Positions 8,641 through 17,467 of a stretch of 42,989 nt of DNA are shown one piece after another; positions within the stretch are counted from its first letter, which is position 1, and the number at the start of each line of letters is the position of its first letter. The notes under the pieces were generated by a model, which was not told the origin of the DNA, ran no database searches, and saw only the letters and a list, made by a program, of their open reading frames with translations. Both the position numbers and the translations under genes were made by a program. The stretch is from Treponema sp. (GTDB lineage: Bacteria; Spirochaetota; Spirochaetia; Treponematales; Rectinemataceae). The stretch is from assembly GCA_012516755.1 (NCBI GenBank), contig JAAYWE010000211.1, positions 1 to 42,989 of the forward strand, written 5' to 3'.

Positions 8641-9782
8641 TGCCTAAAAAGGAAGTGGAATCGAACATGGCTCAACAATCATCAGCTTATAAACAAGACA
8701 CTCGATTTTTGCCGATTATTCTCTGGAGAGCCCTGTTGGAAAGAGTATTTATCTGGACTATTGGAGGAACTTTATTTCTTTCGCTTGTAATTTCTCTTGT
8801 AGAACTTTTTTCTCTTTTATGGAAATTTCTTGCTCAAAATGCTCTTTTTTGGGATATCATCTTTTGGATTAGCCTGGGAATTACTGATCATATTGTAGAT
8901 GCTTTGCCGGTAGCTTTTCTTTTTGCAATAGTCTTCGTTTTGAGCGATTGGCATGCAAACCATGAACTTGAAGCTGTCTTTAGTGCAGGATTATCACTGC
9001 AACGCTTGTTGATTCCTATTCTAAGTATTTCGATATTGTTTTGTGCTGCTGAGTTTTACTTGACAGACTTTGCATCCATTCCATTTTCTAGATCGAGAAA
9101 TGATCTGCAGTCTAGAATACTCAAAGAATCCGCAGGAAAACAAACAGTGCCTGGGCTGATCGTTGATTCAGGAAAACAGGTCTATACTTACAGATATTTC
9201 GATGAAAAGAATCTTCGCCTATATGATGTTTCTGTAATCGAAAGAGATGCCTATGGAAACCTAACAAGAAAAATCTCGGCAGAAAGTGCGAAATGGGAGC
9301 AAGGAACATGGGTTTTTGCAAATTCGATAATATATAGCAGGCAAGACAACGACTGGACATTCTCAAAATTCGAAGAGTATTCCGAACCAGTGATAAATGA
9401 ACCTCCTTCGAGCTTCACAAGACCAAGCATGAATCCTCGTTTTCTGACCATGAGAGAGCTCAACAATCATATCGAATTCTTAAAGGCTTCCGGGCTTCCC
9501 GTTGTGGATGCAGAGGTTGAAAAGCAAAAAAGGCTATCTTTTTCCTTGACTCCTCTGATTGTGGTTGGTCTTGCAGCCGCTTTCTCAGGCCGTTTCAAAA
9601 AGAGCGTTTTCTTACTGAGCTTGCTTCTTAGCCTTTGTAGCGCAACTCTATACTATGTTGCGCAGATGATAGCTTCCGTATCTGCTAGATCAGGCTTGAT
9701 CAGCCCGAGAATATCCATGTGGGCGGTAATTATTGTCTTTGGTGCTTTATCAACAATCTCTTATTTGAGTGCAAGAACTTAA
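8637..9782 (+). CDS. LptF/LptG-family permease, second subunit
   Basis: This is a second YjgP/YjgQ-type protein of 381 residues from ATG 8637, which overlaps the preceding stop (ATGA); ATG 8640 or 8667 are alternative starts. Three N-terminal membrane segments (about 36-60, 70-103, 122-140) and three C-terminal ones (about 303-316, 322-346, 360-378) flank a periplasmic domain. That domain contains the family-like AKWEQGTWVFANS strand pair. Unlike its neighbour it has no coiled-coil insertion. The two adjacent, overlapping family members would form the LptF-LptG heterodimer that works with the LptB ATPase, which is not in this window. Many treponemes lack classical LPS, so the exported lipid is uncertain. 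Confidence 0.87.
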   Translation: MMPKKEVESNMAQQSSAYKQDTRFLPIILWRALLERVFIWTIGGTLFLSLVISLVELFSLLWKFLAQNALFWDIIFWISLGITDHIVDALPVAFLFAIVFVLSDWHANHELEAVFSAGLSLQRLLIPILSISILFCAAEFYLTDFASIPFSRSRNDLQSRILKESAGKQTVPGLIVDSGKQVYTYRYFDEKNLRLYDVSVIERDAYGNLTRKISAESAKWEQGTWVFANSIIYSRQDNDWTFSKFEEYSEPVINEPPSSFTRPSMNPRFLTMRELNNHIEFLKASGLPVVDAEVEKQKRLSFSLTPLIVVGLAAAFSGRFKKSVFLLSLLLSLCSATLYYVAQMIASVSARSGLISPRISMWAVIIVFGALSTISYLSART

Positions 9783-9821
9783 ATATGTATTATTTTGAAT
9801 AATATTGGAGTAGCCCTATAG

Positions 9822-10973
9822 ATGATTAAATCGATCTTTCAAGAGAAGCACAGAGATCCTTCATGTTCTGCGAGAACCGGTTTAATATCGCTTCCGCATG
9901 GAGATGTTCAGACTCCTGCTTTCATGCCCGTAGGTACAAATGCCACGGTCAAGGCAGTGGAACCAAGGGATCTAGAGTCGATGGGATTTTCTTTGATTCT
10001 TTCTAATACATATCATCTTTTCCTGAGGCCAGGTCCGGAAGTCATATCCAAGGCTGGCGGTTTGCATGGTTTCTCTGGCTGGCAAAGAAATTTCCTTACG
10101 GATTCTGGTGGGTTTCAGATATTTTCACTGTCTCAATTCAGAAAGATTCTAGATGATGGAGTGCGCTTTAGATCGCATATCGATGGTTCTTCTCACATTC
10201 TAACTCCAGAGAATGTGGTCGATATTCAGACTGCATTCAATTCCGATATACAAATGGCATTGGATATTTGTGCGCCTTGGGGTGAAAGCGAGAATAAGGC
10301 ATATAAAGCAACAGCCTTGACTTATGATTGGGCAAAGCGAGCCAAAACTCAGTGGCTTTGTCAGAGAGAGCGTGGGTATCAAGGTTATCTTTTTGGTATC
10401 GTTCAGGGCAATTTTTACAGAGAGCTTAGAAAAATGAGTGTGGAACAAATCGCTTCCTTGGATTTGCCAGGTATTGCGATAGGGGGACTTTCCATCGGAG
10501 AACCGAAAGAAGCATATATGGAATACCTTGACTTTACTGCGGCTCTTTTGCCCTCAGATAAACCCCGATATATTATGGGCATTGGAACACCAGATTACAT
10601 CATAGAGGCAGTGCGGAATGGTATAGATATATTCGACTGCGTTTATCCTACCAGAACAGCTCGGAATGGTTTATTATTCACTTCTAGGGGCCAAATTGTA
10701 ATCAAGAAAGCTATATATAAAAAAGATTTTAGGCCTATAGATACCGATTGTAGTTGCCGAGTGTGCAAGACATATAGCCGTGCTTATCTGCACCATCTAT
10801 TCAGGAACAACGAAATTCTATACTCAATGCTTGCAAGTCAACACAACCTGCATTTTATGGCAGATTTTGCTTCGAAGATTCGTCAAGCAATCCAAGAAGA
10901 TGGCTTTGAATCATTTGCTCGAGCCTTTCTTGATCGCTATACTGGCATGGAAGAGAAAGAAGAAGCGCAGTAA
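9822..10973 (+). CDS. tgt: Queuine/preQ1 tRNA-guanine transglycosylase
   Basis: Tgt exchanges the wobble guanine of GUN-anticodon tRNAs (Tyr, His, Asn, Asp) for the queuosine precursor preQ1. The 383-residue product shows LTDSGGFQIFS with Asp94, IGGLSIGEPKE, and FDCVYPTRTARNG with the expected nucleophile Asp272. It also has a zinc site starting Cys310-x-Cys312-x2-Cys315 followed by downstream histidines. GGAG at 9807-9810 precedes the ATG. Tandem stops TAATAA end the gene, 12 bases from the end of the convergent greA, with no visible terminator between. A tRNA-Tyr(GTA) substrate is encoded later in the window. Confidence 0.97.
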   Translation: MIKSIFQEKHRDPSCSARTGLISLPHGDVQTPAFMPVGTNATVKAVEPRDLESMGFSLILSNTYHLFLRPGPEVISKAGGLHGFSGWQRNFLTDSGGFQIFSLSQFRKILDDGVRFRSHIDGSSHILTPENVVDIQTAFNSDIQMALDICAPWGESENKAYKATALTYDWAKRAKTQWLCQRERGYQGYLFGIVQGNFYRELRKMSVEQIASLDLPGIAIGGLSIGEPKEAYMEYLDFTAALLPSDKPRYIMGIGTPDYIIEAVRNGIDIFDCVYPTRTARNGLLFTSRGQIVIKKAIYKKDFRPIDTDCSCRVCKTYSRAYLHHLFRNNEILYSMLASQHNLHFMADFASKIRQAIQEDGFESFARAFLDRYTGMEEKEEAQ

Positions 10974-10985
10974 TAACAAGAAACC

Positions 10986-13673
10986 CTAAAAATCCGCTTT
11001 TTCCACCTTTACGACTTCATAACTGAATTTACGCTCATTGATTGTGAAGTTCAGCTTTTCGCCCGTCTTATGATTGAGCAAGTGCTTGCCTAGTGGAGAA
11101 AGATAAGAAATTACCTGGTGCTCAGGATCGGATTCCCATGGTCCGAGAATAGTAAAGAATTCATCTTCGCCGGTGATTAGATTCTTGAGCGCAATTTTTG
11201 TACCAAAAGAAATACTGGTGCTGTCTACCTGATCCGAATCGATGATCTGGGCTCGATCTAGTTCGCTTTTGAGTTTGCCCACTTTGGCGTTGAGTTCGTC
11301 TTGCCTTTCCTTTGCAGCTTTGTATTCTGCATTTTCTCGCAAATCGCCCAGTGAGAGGGCATAGGCTATTTCTTTCTGGTTTGCAGGAACCTCTACTTCC
11401 ATTATATGTCCAAGGAGGCGCTTTTTCTCGTCAAACTTGTTTGCAGTTACCATAAGACCTCGCGACACAGTAAGCCGTTCGTTGCCATCATAGAATTTGA
11501 TGTTAGGAAAGCGCTCACCGATTTTCTTCTTCAAATCTAATTTGATCACAGGATCGACTTCCTTGATGTCAGAGAGCATTGAATAGACTCTTTCTGCTAC
11601 TGGTTGAGGGGCTTCATTAAGGAATTCCTCTAAATCATTTTCCTTAAAGAGAATATTTTGTACAAGCTTATTGATCTTTCGGTTTTCTGTTGTATCTTTA
11701 TGGATATCGATTTCCTTGAAGGTTATATCAAGGATGTGCAAAAGAGTAAGAATGATCTTTTCTCGCACAATGCCAAGCTCCTTCATCCAAGCCTTGTCTT
11801 TTAAATCTTTTGCAAGCCAGATGAAGGCTTCTCGCATGTCCTTATAGTTCTCGACTATATACATAGCCATTCGCTTGAGTTTTTCTTCATGCCCATTGGA
11901 CTCCAGCGCATCAATCATCTTGGCAGATCTGGCATAAGGCAAAAGCTGAATATAGATGTCCGGCCAATTTTGAATATAGAGCTTTATATTCTGAATAAAC
12001 TGGTTCTTAAGCTCTGTATCTTTCAATCCAAGATATATTCCAACGATATCGTCTTCGATCTGCTCAAAAAGGTCGACAAATCGCATCGTCACGTATTGCT
12101 GCATTCTTGGGTAACGCCCGGACAGCTCTTTTAGGAGTAGGTAAGAACCTACGACAAATTCGTTCACCTGCGTCAACTTTAGGAATGATACAAAATATGA
12201 TAGCATTTCCTCAAAATAATCGGTGTCGACTTCCTCGCTCATTTCGAGGTAGTCCCTAAAGTATTGAACCCTTGAAAAGAAATTCTTTTCCGCCTTGAAT
12301 TGTGTATAGATTTTTTCTTCGAATGAGAGAGGTCTGTCCCGCACGATGAAGGTGGAAATATCATCCTGGGCATTGCCGAACATAGGATCTGTCTTGAGTA
12401 TTTCTTTGGCGCGAGTGCTCCATGAATTCCACTCAGATATGGAGAGAATAGATGGTACGAGCTCCGCTTTGATGCGTTTCATATCCGCGCGATTATCGAA
12501 GCTCTTGATTATGATTTTGATTGTCCAGGCCGGATCTGTCTTTACTTTTTCTCTGAGCTTATCGCGAGGCCAGGTTGCTTTTAGAACCCATATATGATCC
12601 TTGGAAAGAGTAATTAGACTATCAAAAGCCATTTTAAGCGACATGTGATGATTCCGCGATTTTGCGAAATCAATGACAACTTCATCGTTGGTTATATTTG
12701 AAATCCTTCCAATATTCCAGGTTCTATGGAAGACATAATTTCCTCTATCAAAAGCGATGCGTTTTTCAAAGTCAGGGATGGTTTCATGCAGCGAACGATA
12801 GGATTGTGTTAGGGTTGAAAGCCTTACACATTCATCGAACATCGAATGTCCGCTATATATCTTTGAATAACATTCAAGGAATTCTTTGCGTAAGGCAGGA
12901 TTGCGCTCATCATATTCCACAATAAGCTTCAGTATGTTCAATGCGGTATCCCACTTTTCGTTTTTCTTATACCAATCATATAAGTCCATTAGAATTGTGG
13001 CGGCTTTTTCCGGCGAAACCTGTTTTGCTATTTTTTTCTGCGCGTGCAGAAAAAAGTCATAATCCTCTGGCGAAAGTTGAATCAGCTTATGCCATAATTC
13101 CTTTATATTTGAAAATAGTCCCTTATTGATGTAGCGAATGAGTGCCTTCTTATAGAAATCGATGGCTTCTTCTATTAGGCCATTCTTTTCCTTCCATTCT
13201 GCAATAAGCTGTGCTAGTTCGGCTTCTTCAGTGTCGATTCGGACAAGACTCTCCCATACCGTGTATCGCTGCTCGATTTTGTTCTCTGCAGTATAGCATT
13301 CTGCTAACCTAACGAGAGCAATGCGGTTTTCTCCAAAGTCTAGCATCCGGTTGCATATATACTCGACAATATTGCTTTTTTTGCTTTCTGCAAATAAATC
13401 CATTAACTGAATAAGATAAGTTTCATCGGCCGGCTGGCGCATTATATTTAGCATTCCGGCGACATATAGCGCAATAACGCTATTTTTTGTTTGAGATAAG
13501 TGCTCTATGCAAAGCTTGATGATATCATCAGCCACATTCTGGGCAGTTATTTCCTCAATAAAGCGATCGAGTTCTTTCAGGTTGGCGATAGAGTAGTTCG
13601 CCATTAGGGTTCTGGTCCATTTCTCTTCATTCAACATGAGCTGTAGTTTTTCACTTAATGGAGACTGATCCAT
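10986..13673 (-). CDS. greA: Giant GreA: helical-repeat N-terminal region fused to a transcript cleavage factor
   Basis: The C-terminal 155 residues (about 741-895) are a complete GreA. They contain an antiparallel coiled coil with the acidic tip GDLRENAEY (Asp777, Glu780) and a C-terminal FKBP-like domain. GreA enters the RNA polymerase secondary channel and stimulates cleavage of backtracked transcripts. The preceding 740 residues are mostly helical with TPR-like spacing, for example the AxxxLxxxY-type helices around 110-330. I know of similar ~900-residue GreA proteins in Borrelia and Treponema, so this is a lineage architecture. A strong AGAGGAG site lies before the start, and the gene follows the TPR-like gene by 13 bases in one operon. 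Confidence 0.93.
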   Translation of the reverse strand: MDQSPLSEKLQLMLNEEKWTRTLMANYSIANLKELDRFIEEITAQNVADDIIKLCIEHLSQTKNSVIALYVAGMLNIMRQPADETYLIQLMDLFAESKKSNIVEYICNRMLDFGENRIALVRLAECYTAENKIEQRYTVWESLVRIDTEEAELAQLIAEWKEKNGLIEEAIDFYKKALIRYINKGLFSNIKELWHKLIQLSPEDYDFFLHAQKKIAKQVSPEKAATILMDLYDWYKKNEKWDTALNILKLIVEYDERNPALRKEFLECYSKIYSGHSMFDECVRLSTLTQSYRSLHETIPDFEKRIAFDRGNYVFHRTWNIGRISNITNDEVVIDFAKSRNHHMSLKMAFDSLITLSKDHIWVLKATWPRDKLREKVKTDPAWTIKIIIKSFDNRADMKRIKAELVPSILSISEWNSWSTRAKEILKTDPMFGNAQDDISTFIVRDRPLSFEEKIYTQFKAEKNFFSRVQYFRDYLEMSEEVDTDYFEEMLSYFVSFLKLTQVNEFVVGSYLLLKELSGRYPRMQQYVTMRFVDLFEQIEDDIVGIYLGLKDTELKNQFIQNIKLYIQNWPDIYIQLLPYARSAKMIDALESNGHEEKLKRMAMYIVENYKDMREAFIWLAKDLKDKAWMKELGIVREKIILTLLHILDITFKEIDIHKDTTENRKINKLVQNILFKENDLEEFLNEAPQPVAERVYSMLSDIKEVDPVIKLDLKKKIGERFPNIKFYDGNERLTVSRGLMVTANKFDEKKRLLGHIMEVEVPANQKEIAYALSLGDLRENAEYKAAKERQDELNAKVGKLKSELDRAQIIDSDQVDSTSISFGTKIALKNLITGEDEFFTILGPWESDPEHQVISYLSPLGKHLLNHKTGEKLNFTINERKFSYEVVKVEKADF

Positions 13674-13686
13674 TCTCTTCTCCTCT

Positions 13687-14643
13687 TCATCCTATATATG
13701 ATTCATAGATGGATTGATCGATAATCTTGATCTTAAGCAGCACCGAATGCAATTCTTTGGTATCCTCTCGGGCCTTCAGATAATCCGCCATCCAAAAATA
13801 TTTCTTTAGAAGGCGGGGTATAAGGCTCGATCTTTGCTGATGCGATTCTCTTAATTGAATCTCAAGTTGACGTGCAGAAGCTGAAATTCGGTTATATTCA
13901 GCACCGCTCAATTCTCTCTTAATATTGAATACGCCCCAGATTTCTGCATAAACTGGTATCCATTCAGCAATATCACTTCCAGAATACCCTAGTTTTTGTA
14001 TATTTTCAATAATCTTAAAGATCAATTCGGACTCTAAGAAATCAATTTCTATGGCTTGTGCATCAATAAAAAAGGCTTCTCTGAATAAGGCCTTAGAAAG
14101 GCGCGCTTCTCCTGACATAGCATATACATCAGCCAATTCGGCAAGAATGTTTGCATCATTCCGTCTGGCTTGGGCTGCCCGCTCAAGGTGAATAAGAGCA
14201 GTTTCTATATCTCCGGTGGCTTTTCTGGCTCTGCCCAACCTCAGATCTAACAATGGCCCAAAGGCCTCCTTTTCTTCGTCCGGAATGGCAAGATACTGAT
14301 CCAGAGCAAGTCCAAATATGAATCGCCTGTAAACGTAGCGAGCAGTATCGAATGAGTCTCCTATATGAGAAAGGAATAATATGAACTTTTTCCAGGAACC
14401 ACAGAGAAAATCTCCACGCTCTAAAAGACTTCCTGTTTCTGGCATTTGAGAGATGAGATCCTTCCAGAAATGAAGGCATTTCATCGCAAAGAGAACTTCC
14501 GGGTGCTCAAAATCCGCTTTCAAAGCATTCTCGAGAAAAGAATCTGCGCTTTGAATATCCGCATTTTTTAGGCTTTCATAAGCCAGATAAAGATTTTCTT
14601 CTGCTATGGTTGCTTCTTCTTTTGGACGAGGCTGATGGGCCAT
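13687..14643 (-). CDS. TPR-like helical protein of unknown function, upstream of greA
   Basis: The product is 318 residues with no signal peptide and no membrane segment. It is rich in paired amphipathic helices: the segments around residues 18-50 (AYESLKNADIQSADSFLENALKADF) and 150-190 (ETALIHLERAAQARRN, then ELADVYAMSGEARLSKALF) look like tetratricopeptide repeats. I do not recognise a named family. It is the first gene of a two-gene operon with the long GreA, separated by 13 bases. AAGGAG lies about 12 bases upstream of the ATG. Its position suggests a function linked to GreA, perhaps with the GreA helical repeats, but that is inference only. Confidence 0.8.
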   Translation of the reverse strand: MAHQPRPKEEATIAEENLYLAYESLKNADIQSADSFLENALKADFEHPEVLFAMKCLHFWKDLISQMPETGSLLERGDFLCGSWKKFILFLSHIGDSFDTARYVYRRFIFGLALDQYLAIPDEEKEAFGPLLDLRLGRARKATGDIETALIHLERAAQARRNDANILAELADVYAMSGEARLSKALFREAFFIDAQAIEIDFLESELIFKIIENIQKLGYSGSDIAEWIPVYAEIWGVFNIKRELSGAEYNRISASARQLEIQLRESHQQRSSLIPRLLKKYFWMADYLKAREDTKELHSVLLKIKIIDQSIYESYIG

Positions 14644-14665
14644 TAGAATGTTCTTCTCCTTTAAC

Positions 14666-14681
14666 TACTATTCAAATAGTA
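14666..14681. repeat. 16-base palindrome overlapping the -10 box of the TPR-greA promoter
   Basis: The sequence TACTATTCAAATAGTA has 7-base perfect arms around a two-base centre. It coincides with the candidate -10 element of the minus-strand promoter, where an operator would block polymerase. It could equally be a chance AT-rich dyad. Confidence 0.4.
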
Positions 14682-14705
14682 CCCGAGCCTTGAATTTTGC
14701 GTCAA
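14676..14705 (-). promoter_or_regulatory. Candidate sigma-70 promoter for the TPR-greA operon
   Basis: On the minus strand TTGACG (14700-14705) is separated by 18 bases from TACTAT (14676-14681). The -35 box matches consensus at five of six positions and the -10 box at four of six. The box lies about 33 bases upstream of the start codon at 14643, leaving room for a short leader with AAGGAG. No transcription data support it. Confidence 0.45.
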
Positions 14706-14761
14706 TGGCTATTCTATGTGCTATTTCCAATTAGATTGACATTAGGCCTAAAAAAGGAGTC

Positions 14762-14790
14762 TGGAAAAACTAGACGAAACAAGTTATCAT
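14762..14790 (+). promoter_or_regulatory. Candidate promoter for rpe, very close to the start codon
   Basis: TGGAAA (14762-14767), 17 bases, then TATCAT (14785-14790). The -10 matches at five of six positions and the -35 at four of six. Only 9 bases separate the -10 from ATG 14800, and there is no Shine-Dalgarno sequence, so the mRNA would be leaderless or nearly so. Confidence 0.35.
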
Positions 14791-14799
14791 ATACAGCAT

Positions 14800-15480
14800 A
14801 TGAAAGAACCAATAATTGCGCCCTCGATTCTGTCGGCTGATTTTTATGACATTGGTTCAGCTATAAGGCATGTGGAAGAGAGCGGGTGTCCTTGGCTACA
14901 CCTGGATATCATGGATGGGCATTTTGTGCCGCCTATCACATTCGGGCATAAGATGATCGCGGATATTCGAGCGAAGACAGAATTGTTCTTGGATGCTCAT
15001 CTCATGATAGAAGAACCCGAGCGCCACATAAATGCTTATATAGAGAGTGGTGCTGATGCAATTACTTTTCATTTAGAAGCCTGCGTGCACTCACACCGTC
15101 TAATCCAGAGCATATCACGTGCGGGCATTAAGGCTGGAATATCGATAGTGCCTTCAACCCCTGTCTCTAATATAGTACCGCTTCTTGAATTCTTAGACCT
15201 TGTGCTTGTTATGACCGTAAATCCAGGTTATGGGGGTCAGAAGCTTATACCTTTTTGCCTACAAAAAGTGGAAGAACTCAGAAGAATTAGAGAACAAAGG
15301 GGCCTCCATTTCTTGATTGCCATCGATGGTGGAGTAAATGCGAAATCGATCTCCGACATCGTGATTCAGCAGCCAGATGTCCTCGTAATTGGGAGCGCTT
15401 TTTTTAATGCTCAGGATAGAAAGCAGTTTGTTGCCGATTTTAGGAATGCCTGGACAAGCCCAATCGGAAATATCGATTGA
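14800..15480 (+). CDS. rpe: Ribulose-phosphate 3-epimerase
   Basis: Rpe interconverts D-ribulose 5-phosphate and D-xylulose 5-phosphate in the pentose phosphate pathway. The 226-residue TIM-barrel protein has the metal and catalytic motifs in order: IAPSILSADF, WLHLDIMDGHFVPPITFG (Asp36 and Asp39), DAHLMIEEPERH, VLVMTVNPGYGGQK and IAIDGGVN. The start is fixed by the conserved N-terminal strand. No clear Shine-Dalgarno sequence precedes the ATG, unlike most genes here. The next gene follows after 60 bases and may be cotranscribed, although that gap is AT-rich with TATATT and TATTAT elements that could act as a promoter. Confidence 0.95.
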   Translation: MKEPIIAPSILSADFYDIGSAIRHVEESGCPWLHLDIMDGHFVPPITFGHKMIADIRAKTELFLDAHLMIEEPERHINAYIESGADAITFHLEACVHSHRLIQSISRAGIKAGISIVPSTPVSNIVPLLEFLDLVLVMTVNPGYGGQKLIPFCLQKVEELRRIREQRGLHFLIAIDGGVNAKSISDIVIQQPDVLVIGSAFFNAQDRKQFVADFRNAWTSPIGNID

Positions 15481-15540
15481 CCTGGATATGGGCTTTCCAA
15501 GATTCATATATTATAAATATTATAAAGGGAAGATCTAAGT

Positions 15541-16395
15541 ATGAAAAAGTTGATAATGAAAATGTTTGCGGTTATTATGTTTATTCTTGCATCTTTCTCT
15601 TATGCTCAAGCTAACAAAACATCAGATGAATTCTCCTATGCATTCGATATTTTCAGAAATGGAGATTTTGGGCGTGCAGGAGCCGCTTTTGCAGATATAT
15701 GCCAGACCGAGTCAAATATGGAAATCTTGGCTGACAGCTGCTTCATGGCTGCATTATCTTATTTTCAGGCAGCTGACTTTCCCACTTCCTATGAATTTTG
15801 TGAAAAATTCATGCAATCATTCCCCTCTCATCCCAATATGCCTGATATGCAATTCCTGCAAGGCAGAATTTTGTTTAAGCTAGGACTCTATGCGGATGCT
15901 ATATCGGTTTTCGACATTTTCATTAATAGATATCCTGATAGTCCGTTTTGTTCTTCCGTGTTGTTCTGGAAAGGAGAGAGCTATTACCAGCTTGGGGATT
16001 TCGCTCAAGCTCTATCCATTTTTAATAAAATCAAAGAGGCATGGCCCAACACGGAAGCCACTTCTCTCACCGCCTGGAGGATTACCGTGATGGCTTCAGA
16101 ATCTAGAGAAGCCAAATATGCTCGCCTTGCTGAATTTGAGTCTCGAAGAAATATCTATAGAGATGTGCAGCAGATGCAGGAAGATGTATATGGAGAACAA
16201 CGACATCTAAGAGATTACCTATGGTCAAAAGCAATCAGAAAGTATTCTGCAAGGCCAAATATAGAAACTCGAGAATTGAGCGCGGATGAGACTTCAAGGA
16301 ATAATAGGCTCAATATGCTTCTTGAAGCCAAAGAAAGGGCTTTGAACCTGCTCATATGGAAAATAGACAACTATCTTAAGGATATAACACCATGA
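15541..16395 (+). CDS. Exported TPR protein, YbgF-like, function unknown
   Basis: The 284-residue product begins with a clear signal peptide (residues 1 to about 25; basic MKKLIMK, hydrophobic core, likely cleavage after AQA), so it should be periplasmic. Tetratricopeptide helices follow: SYAFDIFRNGDFGRAGAAF, then a helix pair ending in FPSHP, and GLYADAISVFDIFINRYPDSP with GDFAQALSIFNKIKEAWPN. These resemble the repeats of YbgF/CpoB and BamD-type proteins. The C-terminal third is a charged helix. GGGAAG precedes the ATG, and the stop overlaps the next gene (ATGA), so the two products probably act together. No specific function can be assigned. Confidence 0.82.
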   Translation: MKKLIMKMFAVIMFILASFSYAQANKTSDEFSYAFDIFRNGDFGRAGAAFADICQTESNMEILADSCFMAALSYFQAADFPTSYEFCEKFMQSFPSHPNMPDMQFLQGRILFKLGLYADAISVFDIFINRYPDSPFCSSVLFWKGESYYQLGDFAQALSIFNKIKEAWPNTEATSLTAWRITVMASESREAKYARLAEFESRRNIYRDVQQMQEDVYGEQRHLRDYLWSKAIRKYSARPNIETRELSADETSRNNRLNMLLEAKERALNLLIWKIDNYLKDITP

Positions 16396-17456
16396 AAAAA
16401 CCAGTATGCTTTTTCATCTTATTGTTCATAGTTATAGGCGCTCTATTTGCTATTGATATACGCAACGGGCTTGTTAGAATTGCTACTGATGATCTGACAC
16501 TGCAGCCAGCGCTTTATCGCCTTGTAAATATATCTGGAAAATCGAAATATGAACCATTATGGTTTAGTGGGGATCCAAGGACGAGTTTTATTGTACTGAA
16601 TATCGACAACCGCATATATAGGATGGGAGCTTCCAAGGAGTATAAGACTAGCCAGCGACAAATAAAGAATGGCATTGAAATCGAATATAGATCGGTTACA
16701 AATAGATTGACTCAGAGATTGCTTTTTTTTACAAGCCCCTTTTCTCGGGTAGCAGATGGTTTTGTCATCGAAATAGAAATCGAAAACTATACAACGCGAG
16801 AAATGAAAGTGATGATAAAAGAAGTATGCGATACGGTTCTCGGCGAGAAAGAAGGCTTTCATTTTGCTACAAGTTTAAATGCCAGGGTTACCGACGAAAT
16901 GATTCTTGCATCAGATTCCGATGAAAAATACGTTGTTTCTCCAGGACAGGCTGCTTCCCTTGCGCTACTCCTCGATGAAGATCAAAAGCCAGATATGGTT
17001 GTAATTGCAAACTGGAAGCGACTGAGCGATTCAAAGTTCTATTATGATTCTCAACTCATGAAAGGCTTCACTCTCTCTTCTTTCTCTATCAATGATTCCG
17101 CTCTAGGCCTTTATTGGAATGAGAGAATTATCCCACCAAAGGGAAGCATAAAAGTGGCAAGCACTTGGCTCACCGGTGGATCAGGTAGCGAATTCATCGA
17201 TTGGCTATCGCTAAATTATCCTTTCCCCCGCCAGGAACCCCAACAAGTCTTGGAGAGTCCTCCTGTCGTATTGGAGGAGCAATCTATAGTCAATACGCCA
17301 ATACTCGATATCAAAGCCATTCAAGATCTTATCTCTGAAATAGACAGGGCTATAGATAATATCGAAAACCTCACCGACAATGAACTGCAGGATATTATGA
17401 CAAAACTCAATTTACTTGAACAAAGCGAAGGGCTTGCCGCCCCTCAATCGAACTAA
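16392..17456 (+). CDS. Exported protein of unknown function
   Basis: The 354-residue product has an N-terminal signal peptide (MKKPVCFFILLFIVIGALFA, likely cleaved near residue 20) and no lipobox cysteine. The body up to about residue 280 is beta-rich, with alternating hydrophobic strands such as GFVIEIEIENYT and MKVMIKEVCDTVLG. A Pro-rich linker and a C-terminal acidic helix follow (about 310-345). I recognise no family. It overlaps the upstream exported TPR gene by 4 bases and is followed 11 bases later by dtd. A partnership with the TPR protein in the periplasm is plausible from the coupling, but unproven. Confidence 0.75.
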   Translation: MKKPVCFFILLFIVIGALFAIDIRNGLVRIATDDLTLQPALYRLVNISGKSKYEPLWFSGDPRTSFIVLNIDNRIYRMGASKEYKTSQRQIKNGIEIEYRSVTNRLTQRLLFFTSPFSRVADGFVIEIEIENYTTREMKVMIKEVCDTVLGEKEGFHFATSLNARVTDEMILASDSDEKYVVSPGQAASLALLLDEDQKPDMVVIANWKRLSDSKFYYDSQLMKGFTLSSFSINDSALGLYWNERIIPPKGSIKVASTWLTGGSGSEFIDWLSLNYPFPRQEPQQVLESPPVVLEEQSIVNTPILDIKAIQDLISEIDRAIDNIENLTDNELQDIMTKLNLLEQSEGLAAPQSN

Positions 17457-17467
17457 GGGTGCTTTAG

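Noticed and set aside
14736..14741. Perfect TTGACA upstream of rpe
   Set aside because: No -10-like hexamer lies 16-18 bases downstream, so it is not a convincing promoter alone.
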